Positions 22,452-32,042 of a stretch of DNA of 64,000 bases are shown here, one piece after another. Positions within the stretch are counted from its first letter, which is position 1. Every line of letters starts with the position of its first letter. A program made the translations under genes and the position numbers. Origin of the DNA: Zygnema cylindricum (Eukaryota > Streptophyta > Zygnematophyceae > Zygnematales > Zygnemataceae); NCBI GenBank assembly GCA_037447655.1, contig JBBHKE010002700.1:52966-116965 (forward strand), read 5' to 3'. The notes under the pieces were generated by a model. That model was not told the DNA's origin and did not search any database. It saw only the letters and a program-made list of their open reading frames with translations.

Positions 22452-24884
22452 ATGGCTACAGCCACTGCTTCTTTCCTTTCAGTTCCATCATCAGTTGCAG
22501 CTCACGTGGCTGCATCTGATTCCAGCAATGCATCACCTTCAACCAGCCTGTCTTCTGGCCGGATGAGCTCCTCGTTCAAGGGCGCTTCTTTGAATTCTAA
22601 AGCTGCCAGCATTGCCAGGAAGGTCTCTGCCAAAGGAAGCTCAGTTGTGAAGGCAGCTGTTTCTACCGAAGCACCTAAACCTAAGCTTAGGGGGCAGTAT
22701 GAGATTCAAGCTCTAACTAACTGGCTTCTTTTACAAGAACAGGCTGGGGTGATAGATAATGAGATGGCTATTGTCTTGTCGTCTATTTCTCTTGCTTGCA
22801 AACAAATTGGATCACTAGTCCAGCGAGCAGGCATTTCAAACCTGACTGGTGTTCAGGGAGCTGTGAATATTCAAGGAGAGGATCAGAAGAAGTTGGATGT
22901 TATTTCCAATGAGGTAAATTCAGACTTCCACGTGAAATTTTGCTAGACCAATCTCTACTTTATCAGCACAATATTTACAGATTTGTGTAGCTAAACACGC
23001 CTTTCATGTTTGATTTATCCGTATTTATTTCCCGTGTTCACTTGTCTATTCCGACAAACCAGTCGTTTATTTTGATCGACCGTTCATACTTTTTATTGAT
23101 TCACAATGTGGTTACTCATCTATTTTTTTCTACCAAGCGCATGCTTGTGTCTTCAGGTATTTTCTTACTGCCTCAGAGCCAGTGGAAGGACTGGGATCAT
23201 TGCGTCAGAAGAGGAGGACACACCTGTTGCAGTGGAGGAGTCGTACTCTGGAAACTACGTGGTTGTGTTTGATCCGTTGGATGGTTCATCCAACATTGAT
23301 GCTGCTGTATCGACTGGTTCCATTTTTGGCATTTACAGGAGTGAAGAAGGCTGCTTTACCGACCTTGGTGACAACCCTGATGTAGGATTTACTCATCCCT
23401 CATCCTGCCAGCAGCGTTTTACCCATTAGCAATGTCAAGCTGATAAAAGTTGCTGTATGCGAAGGAATTAAAGCTGGATGATATTGATGACTTGTGAGCA
23501 TGTGCCAATCGTTATTTTTTTGTTTTAGAAACTAAGGGCAGATTCTAAAGCTCTATGTATCTTTTTATTTTGCAGCTTGGTGATGTTGAAAAGGCTTGCA
23601 TTGTGAACGTTTGCCAGCCAGGCACCAGTCTGTTGGCTGCTGGCTACTGTATGTACTCAAGCTCTACCATTATGGTGTTGTCTGTTGGCAACGGTGTATA
23701 CGGTTTCACTTTAGATCCTATGTATGGCGAGTTTGTGCTCACTCATGATAATATCAAGATCCCTACTTCTGGCAAGATTTATTCTTTCAATGAGGGTAAT
23801 TACGCGCTTTGGACTGACAAGCTTCGGAGCTACATGGACTCCCTGAAGGTCAGCCGTAACCATTCATGCTCCTTTTTAGAAAGTTGATCTGGACTGGGTT
23901 CATCCTTATTGATGAATGCATGTTCTGTTGCCTGGTCATTACTCTGTACTATCTGTATAGCAGTTGATCTGTATAGTAGTATATTTGCTCCACAAAGGAC
24001 TGTCACTGTTGAGTTTTGAAACGTTTTGTCGCACCATGTATTGCATCTGCTTCTTCGTTTAAATGTTGTTCGCTGGTTTTACTTGGGGTAGAGTGCGTGA
24101 TTTTGCTGTTTTTTTAGTTGACAAATTGTTGAAGTACTGATTCGCATCATGTGCGTCTGGGAGTTTGAGAGTGTGGATCCTTTTTTATGATCGCCAATTT
24201 AGACAATCTGCACGCTTCAATTTTCTATTTATTTCTAGGCTTTGTTTTTCTAGCTTCCTTATTCTCACAAGGGTTTGTTTTGTTCAATATGGCAGGACCC
24301 CGGTCCCCAGGGCAAGCCCTATTCTGCGAGATACATTGGAAGTTTGGTGGGAGATTTCCACCGAACAATGCTCTATGGAGGTATCTATGGTTACCCTGCA
24401 GATTCTAAGAACACTACTGGAAAGCTTCGATTATTGTATGAGTGTGCTCCCATGAGCTACCTGGCGGAGCAAGCTGGCGGCAAGGGCTCAGATGGTAAAA
24501 ACAGAGTATTGGACATTGTCCCTGAGAAGGTGAGGATCATAAGTCTGATGTAATTGTGGAGGCCAATTCTAGAATTTGATGTCTTGCTCCTTTGTTTCCT
24601 CCTGGTAATGTGATCTGGTGGCACTGTTTTGCTTATAATGGTCCCTGGGTACTGTTTTTCTTTGTTTGCGTCAATAAGAGAGTCCTTGGTAAAGGTTCTG
24701 TGACTAATTGCTGCGATTGTTAGTATGGATGTTAAAGTTGCTTGCTCATTGTGATGTGTTGATCTGACTCCATTCAACAACTGACTGCCTATAAAAAAAT
24801 CAATGATTGCAGGTGCATCAACGTGTTCCCCTCTTCATTGGCAGTGTTGACGAGGTAAACAAGCTAGAGGAGTACTTGAAGTAA
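22452..24884 (+). CDS. cFBP1-like: Fructose-1,6-bisphosphatase, chloroplast (redox-regulated form)
   Basis: Removes the 1-phosphate from fructose-1,6-bisphosphate in the plastid stroma (Calvin cycle, starch synthesis). Exons: 22452-22913, 23157-23381, 23576-23848, 24296-24529, 24813-24884; 421 aa, all introns GT-AG and phase 0. Residues 1 to about 75 are Ser/Ala-rich, as in transit peptides. Metal and substrate motifs are intact: [53 protein letters not shown]. The plastid-specific redox loop is present with three cysteines (EEGC, EKAC, VNVC), equivalent to the thioredoxin f-reducible set, so light regulation is expected. The start is the ATG at 22452 (MATATASF), since the open frame before it lacks an ATG. 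An acceptor-like CTACCAG lies just upstream, so a 5' UTR intron is possible. Confidence 0.96.
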
Positions 24885-27675
24885 GAAATATATGTATACA
24901 ACTTATTTGGCGAGGACACTGAAGCTGACGGTGTCCTAAAGAAGAAATTTTAGCATCATGAGCATATCTATTGTTCTTTTTGCCCCCCGAAAGAGTAGTG
25001 AAAAGGTTTTGTCTAGCTGTAGTGTTTCACTGAAATTAAGTTTTTAGGCCAAGAAAAAGGAAAAATGAATGTTGTAGTTTTTTCATGGATTTTCATGCTC
25101 GGCTCCGCTTAACGGGGCTTTTGATAAGACATGCAGAAAATCTTCAGAACAAGTAACTGACATAACCAAGAATCGCTAGTAGTCATCTTAGGCTTCTCGC
25201 TCCTGCTCCATGTATTATGAGCGCTTGTTTTTTTTTTTAACAAATGCCTCGAATATGTGGCAAGGTTCAATATTGTTTGTGATTGGATGGCATTTTGTGA
25301 TGTAATTAATGTGATGTAATCAACTTCGTCAAGCAGTTGAAGAGGCAGTTTTCTGTCTTTTGCGCTGATAATATTTTGATGATTGTCTTAGCTTCAAATG
25401 GAAGTATGCGTTGTCACCCCTGTAAAGAAAAGAGAAGCAAAATTCCCCAGGAAGGCTTGATGCAAACCATGCTTATTTATACCATTATCTAGGTCATTTT
25501 TTATGTGATCTGAGAATGTTAAATGGCACTCACTAGCCATTTTTTTTTAGTAGCTGACCTAAAATAATAACTTGGTGCTATTAGCATTATTTAGTAATGG
25601 CTTATAATGAGGCATCTTGCAAATAATGTAGTTTAGTTGATTCTGATCGACTGTTGTGCTATTAATTCAATTACTCTAATAGGGGGAAGCCGCTGTACTG
25701 TTACTTGGAATTTACCTGATGTACAAGACTTTTTTCTGTCAATCAAATTTTAAAGTATCTGAAAGTGTATCTATATGTTCCAACCTACTTTTTAGTCAAA
25801 ATGCCATCTTACTTGAAAGCAACCCAATCTCTGCGCCTCCTGGTTTTGTAGAAAAAGGGTACACAATGACATTATGTAGCTACATTGCAGGAAATAGTAA
25901 GTTTTTATCACGCAAACAATTGTACCTCAAGTGTGGCAAGTACAAATATCTAACACAATTCCGTTGAAATTGTATACTTTGAAATATTTTACACTGTTTA
26001 AGGCGTGGTTTCTACAAATATTTACCATGTTGCTTTTAACATAGTGATTGGTCTTCAGAAGAATCTCCTCTACATTCTCCACGTAGTCAAGTCCAAAAGG
26101 TGTTGCCTAAGGGAAGAAAAAGATGTTAGAGTGCCTGAAACTATGAACTTCTCCAGCTTTTGCCTTTCTATGACTAATTTTTTAACCGCTATTTGTGTTC
26201 GTGGGGGCACTCTTTCTAAACCAAACCAAAAACCCCTTATCCAATTTTGTTGAAAGTAGAACTGTCATCTATTGCATCTGTTTGCCTACAAACCACGTCT
26301 TAAGAAACCTGACATGAGTTGCACAAGGGAACCTACTAAGTAGAGTAGACTAACCGAGTGCGAAAGAGCCTGAAAAAGGCCAATTCTGCGCAATTGACTG
26401 ACTTATTGACTTCCAACAATCAAGAAGCAATGGTGTGTCCAAAATACTCCCTGGTGACACACTTTTTAGTGTAGAATTTTCTATGCTGAATAATTTCAAA
26501 TGCGTACACAGCTCAACTCTCTCCCTCAGTCTTTAGTTCAGAAGAGAATCCAGAGATTCGAGGAGTACCGAGTTCAAGACAAACATAATTGTGTGAGAAG
26601 ACAACATTACAAAGGATGGCAAAAGAGGATAAATTCAACAAAAACCGAAACAATGACCTTCGTTGTAAGTTGTAATTATAATGTGCTATAGTACTATTAA
26701 ACCCAAGGCTTGCAGGTTATGATAAGCTTAAAACAAATAAATACAACGATCCATACTAATTCTTATTTTACATATATCTACAAAGCCAAAGATGAAGAAG
26801 ACCCGCTACTTCATCTTCTTTCCTCGAACAAAAATGGAAGAGAAGACTGATGTGCCAATCTAGCTCAATACACGCCATCAAGAAAAAAAAACTACAATTT
26901 CTTACAGTTAACAAATTTGTGGTAACCTAAAACCCTCCGAGGCCATCATCTTATATCAGGAACAAAACTGCAAAACTGTTTTCCCTGTTAGTCAGCAAAG
27001 TGATCCGTACTGACGACTCTCCAATTACTGGCGACTCTGCCTTTTGCTTAAACTCCGATTTGTCGTTTAAACAGAAAGAAACATTACGAGGAAAGAACAC
27101 GACAAAAGACCAAAAAAAAAAACCAGATCACGTTACTTCGTCGATTTGTACCTTTATTACCAAAAGGTACCTTTATTGCTTTTCGTTATTTGTTTTTTGT
27201 GAAAGTTAAGTCACGGCGAAATTCTCAAGGCATGCTGCATGCGTGGTTCGTTCGGGAATCGCAGGAATTATATAAAGATTGAGTATCTCGCTTCACTGAT
27301 TCGTCAATACAGACTCCAAGGGCGAGATTTTTGGGCAGCATTTATTTCTGGTGCTTATCTGTCAATTTCATTTCAAACTTTCCAGACGAGATTCTGTACA
27401 CGTCACATTTGGAAAAAATAATATCAGAAAAAAGGTTCAAATAAAAGTGATTGTACTCTTTGCAAATATCCTTTCTTATTTTATGTGCTTGGCAGGTTGA
27501 CTTACAAAAGTACAAAATATTGTCAGCTGACTGCCGTACGTTTTGTCGGTCCGCATAATTACAAGTATTATCCGTACCTTATCCAGAAAATAACAGTATA
27601 TACTGTGGCTTGCCCTACGAGGGGGGAGAAAAAAACGCGACATTCATGTCGACCCAATTGAATCTTCGGTATCGA
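24885..27675. other. FBPase 3' flank; no further gene seen
   Basis: The first few hundred bases should include the FBPase 3' UTR. The rest is AT-rich DNA with only short frames on either strand and no recognised family. A short poly-T/poly-A pattern is common; no clean repeat boundaries were found. Confidence 0.4.
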
Positions 27676-28159
27676 CCATAGTTGTTCACGGCGTTTAGTG
27701 CGAACGATTTAATCGCGACGAATTATACGTAACAAACGCATTGAACCTTTTGAAAAAATCGTAAAAATCGTTAATGAATTTTCGTCCGTACTATTCCGTA
27801 CATGTAAACAAAAATAAATTTCACATATACCGCAGTTTGTACAATTTTCGTACATTTTCCGTATCTTTTCACAATATTTTGTACATTTTTGGTACAATTC
27901 TGTACATTTCCGTAAATTTTCTGTTCAGTTTATCGGACAGAAAGTACTACGAAGTGCAACGTATCTTTTCGTCAAATTTCGTACATTTATCGTACAAAAC
28001 CGTACATATATCGTAAACTACCGTACAGTTTCCGTGAATTAGACGTTCAGTTTACCGGACAGAAAGTACATCGCGTTTTTTTCCGATTTATTCAAAAGTC
28101 ACGAATTATACGTTTTAATCGGAAAAAAGGAAAAAATCGCGCGATTTGAACAACTATGG
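27676..28159. mobile_element. Foldback element D, GTAC-rich (TIR CCATAGTTGTTCA)
   Basis: Left end CCATAGTTGTTCA at 27676 matches right end TGAACAACTATGG at 28147-28159. The interior is dense in CGTACA motifs and carries two direct copies of TTCAGTTTAYCGGACAGAAA followed by GTAC (near 27923 and 28050). It ends a few bases before element C1. No coding capacity. Confidence 0.65.
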
Positions 28160-28165
28160 TATCTA

Positions 28166-28652
28166 CCATAGTTCAAATGTAGGTGAAGGTAGGCCCATAC
28201 AATATGCCTATTGTACGCAAAACATACAATACCATATTGTATTGGTCACAAAATGAAAAAAAAAAAGTAACAGGGTTGAGTTACACATCGTTCGATAGAG
28301 AATTAAGCGTCATCGGACGGTCGCTGATCAAAGTACACCGCCAATCGCTATTAGCGTTGTGTACGCTAATCCCGTCCTGCTTTTTTTTTGTTTTATTCTC
28401 AAATAGAATTATCCACACTATTTAAAAAAAGCCCTAATTCCTAATTAGAGTAATCGATTTCTTCCAAAATTTCCAAATTCCCAATTAGCGTACACAACGC
28501 TAAATAATAGTATACGCTAATCAAACGTACACGCTAATAGCGATTGGCGGTGTAGCGATCAAAGTAGCGATCTAAGAAGATCACATGAAAATCCCATAAC
28601 ACTACTTGCGCCTACCAAAGGCCTACCATAAAACGCATACTTTTGAACTATG
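28166..28652. mobile_element. Foldback element C1 (TIR CATAGTTCAAA) with nested MITE
   Basis: Ends CATAGTTCAAA and TTTGAACTATG. The interior shares blocks with 32341-32797 in inverted orientation (ATACAATATGCCTATTGTACGC, GTAACAGGGTTGAG, ATCAAAGTAGCGATC). A family-A MITE (28334-28554) sits inside, so C1 inserted first. Confidence 0.7.
28334..28554. mobile_element. MITE family A nested in element C1
   Basis: Ends TACACCGCCAATCGCTATTA and its perfect mirror TAATAGCGATTGGCGGTGTA. The terminal repeat is at least 20 bp and continues inward (GCGT). The interior differs from the 210-bp subfamily. Flanked by GATCAAAG on the left and GCGATCAAAG on the right. Confidence 0.88.
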
Positions 28653-28712
28653 CTTTTCATGCAATGAAAAATAAAGAATTGCCAAAATAAAAATCCAAAC
28701 CTCCGGTATCAG

Positions 28713-28934
28713 TACAACCGTGAATCGTTATTAGGGTTGATGTTTTTTTCGTCTCTGTGAACATCATTTTCTCTGTACACGAATTTCGGCTTTTATATCT
28801 GACGGTTGTTTTTGAAAGGTAAGATTGCCAGCTTCCGATTGACGGTCTCAAATCGAAAATCGGACAAGTGTGTACGGAAAAACGATGTTTTAAGTTGGCG
28901 AAAAAATATTTAACACTAATAGCGATACACGGTA
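28713..28934. mobile_element. MITE family A, 210-bp subfamily (worn ends)
   Basis: Ends TACAACCGTGAATCGTTATTA and TAATAGCGATACACGGTA. The interior has the subfamily blocks ATTTTCTCTGTACACGAATT and ACAAGTGTGTACGGAAAAAC in mirrored positions. Confidence 0.8.
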
Positions 28935-29045
28935 TTGCCAAATCGAATTCTGCATGTGTGCATGGCCATTGGTGTAAGAACCACGATCGGACGGCCGAGA
29001 CAGAGCCAAGCGTTTTCGGAAAATTAAATCGTTCTGCGTTTGCAT

Positions 29046-29244
29046 TACACCGTGTATCGCTTTTAGTGTTAATAATTTTTTCACCACTTAAAACATCTTT
29101 TCTCCGTACACACTTGTCCGATTTTCACATGGAAACCGAAGGTAAAAATCTTGGATTTCAATCGCAACCGTCAGATCTATAATCCGACAAGCGTGTACGG
29201 CTATCATATGTTTTAAGTTAACGCTAATAGCGATACACGGTGTA
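29046..29244. mobile_element. MITE family A, 210-bp subfamily, next to the metallothionein promoter
   Basis: Ends TACACCGTGTATCGCTTTTA and TAATAGCGATACACGGTGTA. Interior mirrored blocks AACATCTTTTCTCCGTACAC and CGTGTACGGCTATCATATGT. It ends about 50 bp upstream of the TATA box at 29294 and could contribute regulatory sequence. Confidence 0.87.
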
Positions 29245-29293
29245 CTGTACGTCCATAGCAGCTTCTCCGAACTCTCCGTAGTAGACGCTCTCT

Positions 29294-29301
29294 TATAAAT
29301 A
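29294..29301 (+). promoter_or_regulatory. TATA box of the metallothionein gene
   Basis: TATAAATA in CTCTTATAAATAAGCG, 189 bases before the ATG. A transcription start around 29325 would give a pyrimidine-rich leader of about 155 bases. No metal-response element was recognised. Confidence 0.55.
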
Positions 29302-29482
29302 AGCGACGCTGTCCTTCAATCTGGGCAAATTTGATCTCTCTTGTCTGCTCCTATTATGTACTGAACTTACAAGTTAAGATACGTCCTGTCTTTCTCCTGT
29401 AACTGCGTGAGAAAATAGGCGTCTCTTTTCCTCGCTAATTTTTCTCTCTCGCCTTTCTTTTACTTCCAAAGACTAAATCAAA

Positions 29483-30392
29483 ATGGCCGACTGTGCCTCG
29501 TGCGGTTCTGGCTGCACGTGTGGCGCCAACTGTCACTGCGGTTCTTCTTGCATGTGCAAGACTTGTAAGACGCAACCTGCTGCCATGGCAGAGGTGAGGG
29601 AATTTTATTTTTTTTCTTTTCGCCTCTTTTTCTTTTATTATTTTTCTTTTGGAAATACCAGTGTTTTTTTGTAGAAACAGGATTTTTGGACAATTATAAT
29701 CCTTATGTGGATGGTCATTTCTTTTCTTGGAGATTTCAGACCAGCTTTGAGAGGACGCTATTGTTGATTTAGGAAGCAGTTGACATGCTTATTTATATGG
29801 TTGTTTTTTAATGGTTTTATTTCCTGTTTTGGGAAGTTTGATGTCTATGTTTTTCAACATGTTTAAAAGTGTTTGTTACAGTTAGAGCAATTGATGTATT
29901 TGAATGGCTGCTACTTATTTTTTTCTTTTTTATGGGGATGCCTTGCTGGCTGGAAATTTCCTTATACTCCTATATTCTGTCAGTTTATTAGTTAACAGGT
30001 TGGTTCAGGAACCTATGACGCCTAATAAAATTTTCCACCTTTTTGTTGTATTTAGGAGTGGAGTTGAGAGGTAGCGAGAGCCGGTGAGAGTGGAAGCGAG
30101 AGTGGTGTTTAGAGTTTTTTTATATTTTTTTTGGAATTCTAAGGTTGGTACAGTACCGTCTCATACTTGCTTACTTATAACAGTATAAGAATCATCTTAC
30201 TTATTTCAACAGCATGCGATTCTGTTGCAGGAATCCTGCGGTTGTGGTGAGACATGCAGTTGCAGCGATTCCTGCGGCTGCAAAAATTCCTGCAGCTGCC
30301 GCTCTCGCAGCTGCATGACAGGATAGGCCTGCACGTGTGGACCAACCTGCAACTGCAGTACGGATTGTTCGTGCAAGACCTCCACGGCTTAG
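29483..30392 (+). CDS. Metallothionein-like Cys-rich protein with an in-frame TAG
   Basis: Exon 1 (29483-29593, 37 codons) starts MADCASCGSGCTCG and has nine cysteines in C-x-C and C-x-x-C spacing. The GT-AG intron (29594-30230) is phase 0. Exon 2 from 30231 adds nine cysteines (ESCGCGETCSC...), then meets TAG at 30324-30326. The same frame continues after the TAG for 21 codons with six more cysteines (ACTCGPTCNC) to a second TAG at 30390-30392. As written the protein is 68 aa; without the stop it would be 90. Metallothioneins bind Zn, Cu or Cd through cysteine thiolates in the cytosol. A single C-to-T change from CAG would explain the stop; sequencing error, a real truncated allele or read-through all remain possible. 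No alternative acceptor keeps the Cys frame past the TAG. Confidence 0.82.
30324..30326 (+). other. In-frame TAG inside the metallothionein reading frame
   Basis: The codons before (SCMTG) and after (ACTCGPTC) are in the same frame and have the same Cys-rich character. The 21 downstream codons have kept their cysteine spacing, so the stop is recent, erroneous or bypassed. Confidence 0.8.
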
Positions 30393-30677
30393 GTTCGTTT
30401 ATTTCTTCGAAGCCGCTCAACGTTTTTAGTTTGTGGATTTTGATTTGTTGAGTCGAGGGAGCTCTGCGTTTTTTTGTTTTTAAATTTTTTTTTTTTTTGT
30501 TTACAAGGGTAAGACATCTGCTAGGTGAAAAAGATTTTCCTAGATGAGATGCAGGCGTTGTGTTTGACGACTACAGTAAAATCCCTTGGCTGGTAAAGGG
30601 GGCACAATGAGTAGATGGAAATTTTTGAGAACTGACCGTGGGTGTATCATGTGCAGAAATCTGGAATCGTTGCTGTG

Positions 30678-30709
<32 letters not shown>

Positions 30710-31247
30710 TAGGATGAAGGAATTTTGAGCTTCGATGCTTCCAAGATAAATAGGCGGTCTATGTTGGTGGCATATGTGGGAACTTGTTTAGCATCTAGAA
30801 TTGATATCTACTATGTCTCTAGGAAATACCTAGATTGTCAAGAGGTTCTCAAGCCGCAATATAAGAGTATTCCCACTTTTGGTTTTTCGTATGATAGAAA
30901 TCTCAGCTTGTCATTGCAGCTGATAGCATGAGGAATGTTGATTGGAACAATGGTTAAAATAGAGATGAACTAGTGAGAATCGCTTTTTGTAAAGGACTTC
31001 TGATTGTATCCGACATAAATTGATGCTTTGATTGATACATAAATTGATGCTTTGATTTCGATATTTGGTGTCATATGTATGAATTGTTTCATAGGCTTTG
31101 ATACGTGGGAGCACTAGGGGTCGTGTGCCTCTATCTTTATAAAAATGCAACTCTACTGGTTTCTGGGTTGTTGCCCAACTTTGCAATAACTCTAAAATTT
31201 AAAGATTCAATTTGTTAATATGTTAACTGGTAAGTTCTATTCAAAGC
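30393..31247. other. Metallothionein 3' flank; no gene seen
   Basis: Likely 3' UTR followed by intergenic DNA. A (GA)n microsatellite lies at about 30677-30709. A short tandem copy of ATTGATGCTTTGATT is near 31018-31055. Confidence 0.4.
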
Positions 31248-31341
31248 TGTTGACGTACGTGAAACGTGCGCTCGATATCTGGAATTGTGGTAAAATCCAC
31301 ATCAAAAGCCATATAAAATTGGACCCATTAGCGTAACATCT

Positions 31342-31639
31342 GAGCTGGTGGTACAGTGGTTAGTACGGTTCCCAGCTACACGTTCACAGCTACACATTCA
31401 CAGCTACACATTCACAGCTACACGTTCACAGCTACACATTCACAGCTACACGTTCACAGCTACACATTCACAGCTACACAGCTACACATTCACAGCTACA
31501 CATTCACAGCTACACAGCTACACATTCACAGCTACACGTTCACAGCTACACATTCACAGCTACACATTCACAGCTACACGTTCACAGCTACACAGCTACA
31601 GTGAGTGAAAGGTCCCAGGTTCAAATCCTGGCCGACTCA
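31342..31639 (+). other. tRNA-like module in the 5' LTR, interrupted at the anticodon loop
   Basis: Acceptor-like GAGCTGG pairs with CCGACTC (six of seven, one wobble). The A box TGGTACAGTGG (31349-31359) fits the Pol III consensus fully. The T arm CCAGG-TTCAAAT-CCTGG contains the B box GGTTCAAATCC (31618-31628). The two halves are separated by the CAGCTACA minisatellite, whose position corresponds to the anticodon loop. Confidence 0.72.
31373..31600 (+). repeat. Minisatellite, unit CAGCTACACRTTCA
   Basis: The array is exactly 228 bp: fourteen 14-bp units (CAGCTACACATTCA or CAGCTACACGTTCA) and four short 8-bp units (CAGCTACA). LTR 2 has a single CAGCTACA at the equivalent place. The expansion therefore took place inside the 5' LTR after or during insertion. 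Confidence 0.93.
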
Positions 31640-31694
31640 TCAATCCCTTTATTGGGATCGTCTATTCTATCCCCCGATTCTAGGAATCTTAACA

Positions 31695-31760
31695 TGGTAT
31701 CAAGGCCAAGGGGACTAGGTTTACATGGACAACTATGACCGGCTACCTTTCGAAGGGGGG
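31695..31760 (+). other. TRIM internal domain: primer site and polypurine tract
   Basis: 66 bp. TGGTATCAAGGCC (31695-31707) resembles the canonical TGGTATCAGAGC complement of the initiator tRNA-Met 3' end and starts directly at the LTR border. CGAAGGGGGG (31751-31760) abuts LTR 2. Nothing else is needed for template function apart from a packaging signal. Confidence 0.78.
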
Positions 31761-32025
31761 TGTTGACGTACGTGAAACGTGCGGGGTGTTCACATACGTG
31801 AAACGTGCGTTCGATATCCGGAATTGTGGTATAATCCACACTAAAACATATATAAAATTGGACCCACCAGCGTAACATCTGAACTGGTGGTACATTTGAA
31901 CTGGTGGTAAAGTGGTTAGTACGTTCTCAGCTACAGTGAAAGGTCTCGGGTTCAAATCCTGGCCGGCTCATCAATCCCTTTATTGGTATCGTCCATTCTA
32001 TCCCCCGATTCTAGGAATCTTAACA
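31761..32025 (+). repeat. TRIM 3' LTR
   Basis: 265 bp. The first 26 bases are a second, partial copy of the LTR head (TGTTGACGTACGTGAAACG, then GGG, then TGTTCACATACGTGAAACG). A 17-bp duplication of GAACTGGTGGTACATTT precedes the tRNA-like module. Otherwise it matches LTR 1 without the minisatellite. Confidence 0.85.
31898..31970 (+). other. tRNA-like module in the 3' LTR (73 nt, full length)
   Basis: Exactly the canonical 73 nt. Acceptor GAACTGG with CCGGCTC, a partly paired D arm around GTAAAGTGGTTAGTAC, anticodon stem TTCTC/GTGAA with one mismatch, loop AGCTACA and T loop TTCAAAT. A box TGGTAAAGTGG at 31905-31915 and B box GGTTCAAATCC at 31949-31959. The anticodon position would read CTA but position 33 is G instead of T, so it is probably not a working tRNA; the Pol III promoter parts are intact. 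Confidence 0.68.
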
Positions 32026-32042
32026 TAAGCTTTGATGAGAAG

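Larger units (their letters stand above)
31248..31694 (+). repeat. TRIM 5' LTR, expanded by a minisatellite
   Basis: 447 bp. Order: TGTTGA end, CCATATAAAATTGG (possible TATA), tRNA-like module (31342-31639) split by the 228-bp minisatellite, then CCCTTTATTGGGATCG and the TTAACA end. Without the array it is about 227 bp, matching LTR 2. Confidence 0.85.
31248..32025 (+). mobile_element. TRIM-like LTR element with tRNA-like LTRs
   Basis: Two LTRs start TGTTGACGTACGTGAAACG and end ATTCTAGGAATCTTAACA. Between them is a 66-bp interior that begins with TGGTATCAAGGCC, close to the plant initiator tRNA-Met primer site, and ends with the polypurine tract GAAGGGGGG. The flanks AAAGC and TAAGC look like a 5-bp target duplication with one mismatch. 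There is no room for proteins, so it must be mobilised in trans. Each LTR carries a tRNA-like module with Pol III A and B boxes. This matches the definition of a terminal-repeat retrotransposon in miniature. Confidence 0.87.

Noticed and set aside
31373-31600. CRISPR-like array
   Set aside because: The units are contiguous 8- and 14-bp repeats without unique spacers, inside a plant LTR element; it is a minisatellite.
31348-31608. Repetitive reading frames (QLHIHSYTFTATHS type) as a protein
   Set aside because: They are translations of the CAGCTACACATTCA minisatellite; an array that stays open in more than one frame is not evidence of a gene.
31898-31970. Possible amber-suppressor tRNA (anticodon position CTA) near the metallothionein TAG
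   Set aside because: Position 33 is G instead of T, the D and anticodon stems have mismatches, and the module lies inside an LTR. Proximity to a TAG codon is coincidence unless a charged tRNA is shown.
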